DNA of 64,000 nt from Pseudomonas sp. Root562 (GTDB lineage Bacteria > Pseudomonadota > Gammaproteobacteria > Pseudomonadales > Pseudomonadaceae): assembly GCF_001427125.1 (NCBI RefSeq), contig NZ_LMGK01000005.1, positions 102,182-166,181 on the forward strand. The letters run 5' to 3'. The translations under genes and the position numbers were made by a program. Positions 49,226-57,319 of the stretch are shown piece by piece; within the stretch, counting starts at the first letter, position 1; each line of letters begins with the position of its first letter. The notes beneath the pieces are model-generated. The model made no database searches. It was not told where the DNA came from and worked only from the letters and a program-made list of their open reading frames with translations.

Positions 49226-50644
49226 GTGGCCGCTGATATCGAAGATACCCGCTCCGCCCGCTTCGCCCTGCGCTGTTCAAGTTTTGCCGAACGCTGGTTC
49301 CCCGACTCCTGGGTGTTTGCCGCCCTGGCGGTGATTATCGTGGCGGTGGCCACCATGGCCATGGGTGCCAAACCTACGGACGCCGCCATGGCCTTCGGTG
49401 ACGGTTTCTGGAGTCTGATCCCGTTCACCATGCAGATGGCTTTCGTGGTGATCGGCGGTTATGTGGTCGCCAGCTCGCCACCGGCCGTGAAGTTGATCGA
49501 CCGCCTGGCGAAGTTGCCGAAAAACGGCCGCTCCGCGGTGGCATGGGTGGCGCTGATCTCTATGGTCGCGTCGCTGTTGAACTGGGGGTTGTCGCTGGTT
49601 TTTGGCGGTTTGCTGGTACGCGCCCTCGCCCGTCGCACCGATCTGAAAATGGACTATCGCGCTGCAGGTGCCGCCGCGTATCTGGGGCTTGGCGCGGTGT
49701 GGGCCTTGGGCCTGTCGTCGTCCGCAGCACAATTGCAGGCCAACCCGGCGAGCCTGCCACCGTCGATTCTGTCGATCACCGGAGTGATTCCGTTCACCCA
49801 GACCATCTTCCTGTGGCAGTCAGGCGTGATGCTGCTGGCGCTGATCGTTATTTCGCTGATCATTGCCTACGCCACCGCGCCGGGTCCGAACACCGCTCGC
49901 GACGCCGAGGCCTGCGGCGTCGACCCGAGTTTCAATTTGCCACCGCTGCAACCACGCACGCGTCCTGGCGAATGGCTGGAGCACAGCCCATTGCTGACCA
50001 TTTTGCTGGTGCTCCTGGCCGCTGGATGGCTGTTCCATGAGTTCTCGACCAAACCGGCGATCAGTGCGATTTCCGGGCTGAACACCTACAACTTCCTGTT
50101 CATCATGCTCGGTGCATTGCTGCACTGGCGCCCGCGCAGCTTCCTCGACGCCGTGTCCCGTGCGGTTCCGACCACCACTGGCGTGCTGATCCAATTCCCG
50201 CTGTACGGTTCGATTGCCGCGCTGATGACCACGGTCAAGGGTGCCGATGCGCAGACACTGGCCCATCACATCTCGACCTTCTTCGTCAGCATCGCGTCCC
50301 ATGACACTTATGCGCTGCTGATGGGTGTGTATTCGGCGATTCTCGGCTTCTTCATTCCATCCGGCGGCGGCAAGTGGATCATTGAAGCGCCGTACGTGAT
50401 GCAAGTGGCCAACGACCTCAACTACCACCTGGGCTGGGCGGTGCAGATCTACAACGCCGCCGAAGCCCTGCCGAACCTGATCAACCCGTTCTACATGCTG
50501 CCGTTGCTGGGTGTACTCGGGTTGAAGGCGCGGGATCTGATCGGTTTCTCCTTCGTGCAATTGCTGGTGCACACACCACTCGTTCTGTTACTGCTCTGGG
50601 CGCTGGGCACGACACTGGCGTATACGCCGCCGGTGATGCCGTAA
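49226..50644 (+). CDS. Short-chain fatty acid transporter AtoE-like
   Basis: A 472-residue polytopic protein of the AtoE/DUF (short-chain fatty acid uptake) family. Conserved blocks are SLLNWGLSLVFGGLLVRALA (about 114-133), LGLSSSAAQLQANP (about 159-172), and FFIPSGGGKWIIEAPYVM (about 372-389). The family transports butyrate and related acids with protons. Start GTG 49226 follows GAGGT. Usual neighbours atoDAB are absent, so it may act alone or with genes elsewhere. Confidence 0.88.
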   Translation: MAADIEDTRSARFALRCSSFAERWFPDSWVFAALAVIIVAVATMAMGAKPTDAAMAFGDGFWSLIPFTMQMAFVVIGGYVVASSPPAVKLIDRLAKLPKNGRSAVAWVALISMVASLLNWGLSLVFGGLLVRALARRTDLKMDYRAAGAAAYLGLGAVWALGLSSSAAQLQANPASLPPSILSITGVIPFTQTIFLWQSGVMLLALIVISLIIAYATAPGPNTARDAEACGVDPSFNLPPLQPRTRPGEWLEHSPLLTILLVLLAAGWLFHEFSTKPAISAISGLNTYNFLFIMLGALLHWRPRSFLDAVSRAVPTTTGVLIQFPLYGSIAALMTTVKGADAQTLAHHISTFFVSIASHDTYALLMGVYSAILGFFIPSGGGKWIIEAPYVMQVANDLNYHLGWAVQIYNAAEALPNLINPFYMLPLLGVLGLKARDLIGFSFVQLLVHTPLVLLLLWALGTTLAYTPPVMP

Positions 50645-50652
50645 AAAGCTTT

Positions 50653-50695
50653 TTTCTGCCTGGTCCCGCATGAGCACGCGGGGATCAGGCAGAAA
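50653..50695. terminator. Hairpin after the AtoE-like gene
   Basis: TTCTGCCTGGTCCCGC and GCGGGGATCAGGCAGAA pair with a small mismatch around an 8-base loop. The T-run precedes it on the plus strand, so it reads best as a stabilising or bidirectional hairpin. Confidence 0.65.
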
Positions 50696-50862
50696 GCCTG
50701 TCGATTAGTGAGTCGAACGAGCCCCACAGACTGAAAGCCGCCTTCCTACAAAAGCTGTGGCGATATCACACTCATTACAGGCGCAAGTCCTGACTCTTGC
50801 TGCCAGCAGTGTTGAATTAACCTGTCTCGGAGAATCAAACCCCAAAACTCAAGGAAGAAGCG

Positions 50863-51183
50863 ATGACACCAATATCCAAAACACTGGAAGCGTTGATCAA
50901 TGAAATCTACCAGGATGGCAACGTCTCGGTAGTTGAGTACAGGACACTGCGAGACGATGCAGATCGCCGTATGGATGCGGTCATTCGCGAGTTTGGCCAG
51001 CACAACAATGTGACGGCCTTTCAGAAAGCAATGGATGTCGCCATGCAGCTATTGCAAACCGCCGTTATCGATGCAAAAAAAGCCGCACTGACCGACACCG
51101 GAGAGGCGATCGTCAAGGACGCGGTCGTCGCACAAGTCGAATACCTGCGTGCCGGCAGCCAATTGGCGCTGCGCCTTCTGTGA
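50863..51183 (+). CDS. Hypothetical helical protein
   Basis: A 106-residue, probably all-helical cytoplasmic protein (KTLEALINEIYQDGNVSVVE; then AKKAALTDTGEAIVKDAVV). AAGGAAG stands before ATG 50863, so the start is well supported. There are no Cys or motif residues I can name, and no family is recognised. It precedes the exported 390-residue protein by 148 bases. Confidence 0.7.
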   Translation: MTPISKTLEALINEIYQDGNVSVVEYRTLRDDADRRMDAVIREFGQHNNVTAFQKAMDVAMQLLQTAVIDAKKAALTDTGEAIVKDAVVAQVEYLRAGSQLALRLL

Positions 51184-51331
51184 TTGGCTGATCCGGAACC
51201 AGCCCGCAAATACAAGTTGCGGGCTGAACTGTATTTCTTCGAAAAAATGCTCGAGGCCTACTTTTCTGAGGCATTGCGTTGCTCCAGTATGCGTGTATCC
51301 GTAACGGGACCACGCTGAAAAGGATCTGAGC

Positions 51332-52504
51332 ATGATGAAACTCGCAAGCCTCACTCTTGCAGCCCTCACCTTGAGTGCCACAGCCCATGCCGATATCAAC
51401 CTGAAGCTGGGCAGTACCGAACGCGTTACCCGCCTATTCGCCTACCCCAACAACTGCAACGTGATCTGCTTTCGCAACTGGACGCTTGAGCAAACCGTCG
51501 AGCACTATCTGACTCAAAGCGTACAACGCGATGGCTACAGCGATGCGAAGGTGTTGGTCAAAACAGACAACGCTCAGCTTTACGCCGAAATCACTGGCGT
51601 ACCCAAACGTTATGAAAAGCCCCTGGCCGCGCTGCTTGACGCGGGTGACCTGGCCTACAACGGCGCCAGCAAACTGAATGCCGACGGCAAGTGGGCGTAT
51701 AACTGGTATCTGTTCCTGCCGCTGGGCATGGCGCTGGAAAACCGCAGAAGCGTCGAGCTGCTGCACTTTCCGCCGGACTATTCGCTGACCCAGGCTCAGG
51801 ATTACCTGCGGTCTGCCACCACTGATCGCTGGGCGACGCTGCTGACAGTCAACGGCGTTCCTGCCGAACAAACGCCGGGTTACCAGACAATCATCGATAT
51901 CGCCCCGATTGCCGCACCGTCCAACGCCGGCAAGGACCTTGAGGGGGTCTATGGCTACTTCAAGGATTACCAGGCCACGATGGTCAAACAGATCAGCCTG
52001 AACGCCAGCGGCGAGCCCCTGCCAATGGTCGCCTTCGGCACACCGGTGCGAAACTGGGTCAAGGAGCAATACGGTCCGACGGTGAATGTGTTGAGCCTGG
52101 TCTACATCAGCCCGAACGATGGAGTGAAAGTCCCCGTTCTAGGCGCTAATCACCCGAGCTACATTTGGTACGCCGCGGACCCGGCGAATTACACGGGCAC
52201 CGATGCCAAGGCCAAGGCCGATGCGGCGGGGCTCAAAGTCATGGGCCAGGATCTGAGTGCTTCGTGTTGGCAAGCGACTATGGGCCGTGAGTCGGACACC
52301 AATGCTGATGTCGAGCTGAAAAGCTGCACACAAATGTGGCAAGTGGCCCAGAAAGATAAAACCTGTGAGCTGTTCTACACCTCGATTCGCAACCTGACGC
52401 CTCAACAAGCCGTGGCCAAATGCGCGTCGGCAACGATCCAGGCCCAGCTCAAACAACTCAAGGCGCCAGCACCGGCAACGGCAATACCCGCGCCAGCGCT
52501 GTAA
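51332..52504 (+). CDS. Exported protein of unknown function
   Basis: A 390-residue protein with a clear signal peptide (MMKLASLTLAALTLSATAHA) and mature start DINLKLGSTERV, probably periplasmic. The mature region contains cysteines in NNCNVICFRNW and four more in the last quarter (SCWQAT, SCTQMW, TCELFY, KCASA), so disulfides are likely. The tail is Ala/Pro-rich. AAAGGAT precedes the ATGs at 51332/51335. No domain is recognised. Confidence 0.75.
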   Translation: MMKLASLTLAALTLSATAHADINLKLGSTERVTRLFAYPNNCNVICFRNWTLEQTVEHYLTQSVQRDGYSDAKVLVKTDNAQLYAEITGVPKRYEKPLAALLDAGDLAYNGASKLNADGKWAYNWYLFLPLGMALENRRSVELLHFPPDYSLTQAQDYLRSATTDRWATLLTVNGVPAEQTPGYQTIIDIAPIAAPSNAGKDLEGVYGYFKDYQATMVKQISLNASGEPLPMVAFGTPVRNWVKEQYGPTVNVLSLVYISPNDGVKVPVLGANHPSYIWYAADPANYTGTDAKAKADAAGLKVMGQDLSASCWQATMGRESDTNADVELKSCTQMWQVAQKDKTCELFYTSIRNLTPQQAVAKCASATIQAQLKQLKAPAPATAIPAPAL

Positions 52505-52581
52505 GTGGAAGTCAGCGCACGGGCGGCGCCGACGACCAGATGTTTGCCACACTGGCGTCGGCAACGCCACCGCTGATCGGT

Positions 52582-53226
52582 TTACAGCGGTTCGAACGGG
52601 CGCAGGCGGTACTGCGGCGGCAGCTGCTCGAAACCACTGATGGTGGTGTTCAGGCTTTTCCAGCGGCCGTCCTTGATCCCATAGATGCAACCGTGAATCG
52701 ACAGGCTCTGCCCGCGATGCCAGGCATTTTGCACAATGCTGGTGTGCCCGACGTTGGCCACTTGCTGGATCACGTTCAGCTCGCAGAGACGGTCGACCCG
52801 CTCTTCCTCAGTCGCCAACGCAGCCAGTTCTTCACGCTTTTCGTAGTACAGATCACGAATCGAGCGCAGCCAGCCGTCGATCAGGCCGAACTGACGGTCC
52901 TGCATCGAGGCGCGCACGCCACCGCAGCCATAGTGGCCGGTCACCAGGATGTGTTTGACCTTGAGTACATCGACCGCGTACTGAATCACCGACAGACAGT
53001 TGAGGTCGGTGTGCAGCACCACGTTGGCCACATTGCGGTGGACGAATAGATCGCCCGGCAGCATGCCGACGATTTCGTTGGCCGGCACCCGTGCGTCGGA
53101 ACAGCCGATCCACAGGAACTCGGGAGTCTGTTGGCGAGCCAGCTTGGCGAAGAAGTCAGGATCCTTTTTAGTGATCGCGTCAGCCCAGCGCTCGTTGTTA
53201 TCAATCAGATCTTGTAATTCGTTCAT
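52582..53226 (-). CDS. can: Beta-class carbonic anhydrase
   Basis: A 214-residue enzyme interconverting CO2 and bicarbonate. Zinc ligands Cys42 and Asp44 of WIGCSDARVPANEI, plus His98 and Cys101 in VTGHYGCGGVRAS, are all present. The start ATG 53226 follows TTGAGG; a start at 53241 is in frame but has no site. It is convergent with the exported protein. Confidence 0.94.
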   Translation of the reverse strand: MNELQDLIDNNERWADAITKKDPDFFAKLARQQTPEFLWIGCSDARVPANEIVGMLPGDLFVHRNVANVVLHTDLNCLSVIQYAVDVLKVKHILVTGHYGCGGVRASMQDRQFGLIDGWLRSIRDLYYEKREELAALATEEERVDRLCELNVIQQVANVGHTSIVQNAWHRGQSLSIHGCIYGIKDGRWKSLNTTISGFEQLPPQYRLRPFEPL

Positions 53227-53394
53227 GCTTTGAAGCCTCAAGAATGGTGCGCAGTTTTGACTGACAACCGTCCGTCGGGGTCACGCGCAAAATGCAGTTG
53301 TTCTCCAGTTACCTGCTGCAGGGCTCCATGCCGGTGGAATTCTCGGTAACCCAATGGGTCCACCCTAGTAAGGCCCACAGTATGAGGAATTACC

Positions 53395-53799
53395 ATGACT
53401 GAATCACGCCGTCCTTACGATGCGGTGCAACCGGAACCCATCGATGACAACGAAGACCGCATGGGTTCGATGAGCGAACTGGACTTCGATGATGACGAAC
53501 CCAGCGCAAAAATCGGCGACGAGTTGCCGGACAAGGAGCGCGAGCAACTGATGCCACGCCAGCGCGTGCGCGAAGCCGGCATGACTGGCGCCTCGACGGG
53601 CGACCACGAACCCACTGACGACGACATGAGCCCGGAAACCCTGATCCGCGAAGACGGTGCCAGGGATGCCAATGAAGCCGGCAACGGCAATCAGGCTGAT
53701 TGGGACTTGAGCATTGTCGGTGAAGACGACATTGGCGGTGGCGACGGGCTGGATGAAGCGGAGATGGCGCAGCGCGATCCACTGGACCGCAGGCGCTGA
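53395..53799 (+). CDS. Acidic disordered protein
   Basis: A 134-residue strongly acidic protein (Asp/Glu-rich throughout, for example SELDFDDDEPSAKIGDELPD), lacking hydrophobic cores and likely to be unstructured. GAGGAA precedes ATG 53395. Similar Pseudomonas entries are sometimes labelled serine kinase, but I see no kinase motif. The function is unknown. Confidence 0.78.
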   Translation: MTESRRPYDAVQPEPIDDNEDRMGSMSELDFDDDEPSAKIGDELPDKEREQLMPRQRVREAGMTGASTGDHEPTDDDMSPETLIREDGARDANEAGNGNQADWDLSIVGEDDIGGGDGLDEAEMAQRDPLDRRR

Positions 53800-53805
53800 T
53801 TTTTT

Positions 53806-53911
53806 GTGGCGAGGGAGCTTGCTCCCGTTCGGCTGCGCAGCAGTCGCCAGATGCCCGCCCGCCTCACAAGGGAGCGCCTTGCGGCCCGGCGCGAGCAAGC
53901 TCCCTCGCCAC
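53806..53911. repeat. Paired REP element (family A), inverted
   Basis: GTGGCGAGGGAGCTTGCTCC at 53806 and its reverse complement ending CTCCCTCGCCAC at 53911 enclose a spacer including GGCTGCGCAGCAGTCG. It lies between convergent genes. Confidence 0.86.
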
Positions 53912-53920
53912 AATGGTGAT

Positions 53921-54373
53921 TCAGTCCACCAGCGTACAGGCCATCACCACTGCATCTTCACGCCCGCCCACCGCCGGGTAGTAATCCCGCCGACGGCCGA
54001 TTTCGTTGAAGCCATAGCGTTCGTACAATTTGAACGCGGCGGTATTGCTGTCGCGCACCTCTAGAAAACATTCTCGAGCGTCAGCCTTGTAGGCAATCGA
54101 CATCAGATGCTCCAGCAACGTCAAACCCAGGCCACGGCCCTGATTTTCCGGTTTGACGGTGATGTTCAGCAAATGCGCCTCGTCGAGGATGATCTGCACC
54201 ACACCGTGGCCGACCTGCTGCTGACCTTCAAACATCAGCCAGATCTGGTACTTGCCCAGCCCGTCGAGAAAAATTCCGCGGGTCCAGGGATGGCTGTAGG
54301 CCGCGTATTCAATCTTCAGAACAGATTCCAGGTCCGCCTCGATCATCGGGCGGAACGATACCGCGTCACTCAT
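53921..54373 (-). CDS. rimI: Ribosomal protein S18 alanine N-acetyltransferase
   Basis: A 150-residue GNAT enzyme acetylating the N-terminal Ala of S18. The acetyl-CoA loop is ENQGRGLGLTLLEHLMSIA (about 79-97) and the tail has the family's CFLEVRDSNTAAFKLYERYG (about 103-122). It overlaps the HolD gene by 8 bases and is read downstream of it, as in P. aeruginosa. Confidence 0.9.
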   Translation of the reverse strand: MSDAVSFRPMIEADLESVLKIEYAAYSHPWTRGIFLDGLGKYQIWLMFEGQQQVGHGVVQIILDEAHLLNITVKPENQGRGLGLTLLEHLMSIAYKADARECFLEVRDSNTAAFKLYERYGFNEIGRRRDYYPAVGGREDAVVMACTLVD

Positions 54374-55151
54374 TCGATTCTTTCCAACGCGCCATCAGCC
54401 GACGCATGGCTTGCCAGACATCAGCCTTACGCTGTGGCTCTTCCATTAATAATTCCAGGCCCGGCACCGCCCAGGCGCAGCCCAGGCCTTCGATCTGCAG
54501 TTCCCGGTTGAAGGACTCGGCATCCGCCTCACCGGCGAAACGCACCGCGGGCAGGCCGATCAGCCACACACAGACGCACGGTGCATCTTCCAGCCGGGCC
54601 GAGAGAAAACCCTGAACAAAATCGCGGGCAGCTTCCGGACCTTGATCCATCGTGCCGCGCACCAGTAATGGCCAGCGTACTGGCTCACCGACAATCTGCG
54701 GGCTGTCCGGCAGACCGGCGGCGCGCAGCATGTCCTTGAGCAGCAGATAAGCGGGGTCGCGGGCCTGAAACGCCTCGCCTGTGGGTAACTCGACCAGCAG
54801 CAGGCAACGCCCGGCGCGCAGCAACTGCAAGGCGAAGCGCGGTGGCGGCACAATCGGTGCCTTGACCACGAGCGGCGCTTCTACAGCCTCTTCCACCGCT
54901 ACGGCACCGGTACGCGTGCTCGCAAGCGATGGCCGTGGCACCTCGACCTTGACCCGTTCAGCCGGTTTGACCACTGGTGCCACGGGCACTTCAGCCACGG
55001 CAGCCGGTGCCACAGGCGCGACGACCATCGGCTCGGGCATTTCCAGCAGTTCGGGCCGCGACGGGGCGGCAAAGGGTAATTCGGTGCGCGGCAGCCAGTT
55101 GACCACCTGCATGGCGTTCAAATAAGCGCGACGGCGGGACTCGATAAGCAA
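54366..55151 (-). CDS. holD: DNA polymerase III psi subunit (cryptic Pseudomonas HolD)
   Basis: A 261-residue protein with an N-terminal MQVVNWLPRTELPFAAPSRP, a Pro/Val/Ala-rich middle (about 38-100) and a compact C-terminal alpha/beta domain (about 104-255). It corresponds in position and features to PA4679, shown biochemically to be the psi subunit of the P. aeruginosa replicase. Psi binds chi and stabilises the clamp loader. The 5' end is uncertain: the frame opens at TTG 55151, with no strong ribosome site, and an ATG at 55112 is possible. It overlaps rimI by 8 bases. Confidence 0.72.
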   Translation of the reverse strand: MLIESRRRAYLNAMQVVNWLPRTELPFAAPSRPELLEMPEPMVVAPVAPAAVAEVPVAPVVKPAERVKVEVPRPSLASTRTGAVAVEEAVEAPLVVKAPIVPPPRFALQLLRAGRCLLLVELPTGEAFQARDPAYLLLKDMLRAAGLPDSPQIVGEPVRWPLLVRGTMDQGPEAARDFVQGFLSARLEDAPCVCVWLIGLPAVRFAGEADAESFNRELQIEGLGCAWAVPGLELLMEEPQRKADVWQAMRRLMARWKESNE

Positions 55152-55347
55152 AGGTCGGCCACTTGTGGATAACTAAAGTTGAGGGATTCTACCGCCCTTC
55201 GCCCAAGATCGCCCGCAGTTGATCGACAGACTGCACCGATAGTCTTTGCACCAGTGAAAAAAGGCGACAGCCTGTCCCGAGAGTGAATCGCATCGCGCCC
55301 AATGCAGTACAATCGCGGCTTTTAATCGCCAACAGCCGGCCATTCCG

Positions 55348-56628
55348 ATGATCGAACCCAAGCGCGTCTTGCGCGCCCTCGCTGAACACTGGGCACTTCT
55401 GGAGCCACTGTGCGAGCACTTCGACCAAGGCACACTGAGCCTCAACGAATTGCGTTCACAGTTGGCCGCCCAGCAACTCGACAGTACGCCGCAGGACATC
55501 ACCAGCCTGCTGGATGTGTGGATTCGCCTCGATATTCTGGTTCCCGTGGCGAAAAGCCCGAACCGTTTCGAACTCAACGCGCAGATTCACGACTTCCTCG
55601 CCTATCTGCGCCGTGAACACCGTCTGGGCCTTTGCCTGGAGATCGAAGCCTATCTGCGCCACCTCGAGCGTCTGGCCGGTTACATCCAGGATGCATTCGA
55701 TATCCGTGACGGCAATGACCTCGCCCGTCAGTTGCGTCTGCTCGACATGCGCGTCCGTGACGTACTGAAAAAGCTCGATAACGACGAACAGGCACTGGTG
55801 GCTGTCGCCGAACGGGCGAAAACCAGCGACCGACAGATTCCGCTGCGCCAGCGTTACGCTGAAGTGCTGGCGACCTGGGACGAATACGTCGAACCGATGA
55901 TCGATCTGGTGAACGCCGACGGCGCCTTCGAACAAGGCGTGCGCAAGGTCGAGACCGTCCTGCTGAAGATGCTCAGCGAACAGCAGCGGCTCGGCCACCT
56001 GGTCGATGACGACATGCTGCTGCGCACCCACGCGCGCATCCTCGAAATGCAGACCAGCGCCCAATTGACCCTGCGTCACGCCCGCGAACTGCTGCTGCCG
56101 CTGCGCGAAGAAGCACGTCGACATAACGCGGTGACCCGTGGCGCCGCGCTGGCGCTGTCGATGATCCGCCGCAAAGGCATCGACGCCGTACCGCAAGCGG
56201 CCATGCCGATGTTCACCCGCCCGCAAAGCACCTTTCTCGGCAGCGCCAGTCAGGTCGAGGCCTACGTGTACGCTTTGGCCCGTTTCGAACCGAAACCGGC
56301 GCGCTTTCCCAAGGCGCACAAAACCCACAAGGGCGGCGATGCCCCGCGTGCGCCACGCACGGTCCGGGAAATGCTCGAGCGCTGCGAGGACGCCTTGCCG
56401 ATGCCGGATCTGATGACCTGGCTGCTGGAACAGGAACCGGACGGCGCCACCGACGAATTGCTGTACTGGTTCTCGCGCCTGTCGAGGGAAAAACGCTTCA
56501 AGCGCGAACGCCTGGAACGTCGCGACTACTTCACACATGAGCACCAGGTCAGCCTGCGCTCCTTCGCCCTGCTCTCGGCCGGCCCTGACGCTACCGAGGA
56601 TTCTGCGAGCACCCCTTATGCATCTTGA
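55348..56628 (+). CDS. mksF: MksF, kleisin-like subunit of the MksBEF condensin
   Basis: A 426-residue MukF-like kleisin. It is all-helical, with long coiled-coil segments (LRLLDMRVRDVLKKLDNDEQ, LEIEAYLRHLERLAGYI). A winged-helix N-terminus (about 1-85) and a C-terminal region rich in Arg/Glu should contact MksB. The position first in the mksF-E-B operon agrees with the known order (PA4684-4686). It overlaps mksE by 11 bases. Confidence 0.87.
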   Translation: MIEPKRVLRALAEHWALLEPLCEHFDQGTLSLNELRSQLAAQQLDSTPQDITSLLDVWIRLDILVPVAKSPNRFELNAQIHDFLAYLRREHRLGLCLEIEAYLRHLERLAGYIQDAFDIRDGNDLARQLRLLDMRVRDVLKKLDNDEQALVAVAERAKTSDRQIPLRQRYAEVLATWDEYVEPMIDLVNADGAFEQGVRKVETVLLKMLSEQQRLGHLVDDDMLLRTHARILEMQTSAQLTLRHARELLLPLREEARRHNAVTRGAALALSMIRRKGIDAVPQAAMPMFTRPQSTFLGSASQVEAYVYALARFEPKPARFPKAHKTHKGGDAPRAPRTVREMLERCEDALPMPDLMTWLLEQEPDGATDELLYWFSRLSREKRFKRERLERRDYFTHEHQVSLRSFALLSAGPDATEDSASTPYAS

Positions 56629-57319
56629 TCTATCCGAACTGTCCCAACTGGCGCCGATCTTCCGCGAGCTGTTCAAGGGTTACCATGTCAGCCGCCGCGA
56701 TCCGGAGCTGTACGCTCAGCTGTCGAACTTTCAGGACCAGTACCGCACACTCTTCAAGGCACTGGGTTTTGAACTGGTCTGCGACACCCGTGGTTTCTAC
56801 TATTTCGTACCGGACCTCGCCGCTGCCGCGGTAAACAAGACGGCCCAGCGCCTGGCGCTGTTCACCTTCATCCTCGTCGAGCATCTGGCCGATCAGGGGC
56901 GCGATCCGATCGCCGTGCTCGACGGTGGGAGCCTCGGTCGCGACGAACTGCCATCGTTGCTGGAAAAGTACCGCGACCTGTTCATTCAGGCCGAAGTGCA
57001 GACCCAGGACGAACTCGAAGAAAAGATCATGCGCCGCATGACCCAACTCGGTTTCGCCAGCGAAGAAAACGGCGTTTACCGCTTTCTGCCGCCGATGCAC
57101 CGCTTCCTCGACGTCTGCCTGTCGGTCCAGCAAGACCGAGACCTGGCCGCCAGCCTGCACAGCGTCTTGCCACTGCCCGTGCCGGTGCTGATCGACGAAG
57201 ACAGCGACGAAAAACTGCTGCAGACCGACGACCCGCTGGACCTGAGCGAATTCGAAAGTGAAAGCGAAGAAGACGCCCTGGCCCGCGCCATTGCCGAAGA
57301 ACAGGAGCTCGACGCATGA
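56618..57319 (+). CDS. mksE: MksE, small subunit of the MksBEF condensin
   Basis: A 233-residue protein, MukE-like, with two predicted winged-helix domains (about 1-100 and 110-190; for example KIMRRMTQLGFASEENGVYR) and an acidic tail. It bridges MksF and MksB. ATG 56618 is inside the end of mksF (11-base overlap); a longer frame to 56537 lies within mksF. Its stop overlaps mksB by 4 bases. Confidence 0.87.
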   Translation: MHLDLSELSQLAPIFRELFKGYHVSRRDPELYAQLSNFQDQYRTLFKALGFELVCDTRGFYYFVPDLAAAAVNKTAQRLALFTFILVEHLADQGRDPIAVLDGGSLGRDELPSLLEKYRDLFIQAEVQTQDELEEKIMRRMTQLGFASEENGVYRFLPPMHRFLDVCLSVQQDRDLAASLHSVLPLPVPVLIDEDSDEKLLQTDDPLDLSEFESESEEDALARAIAEEQELDA

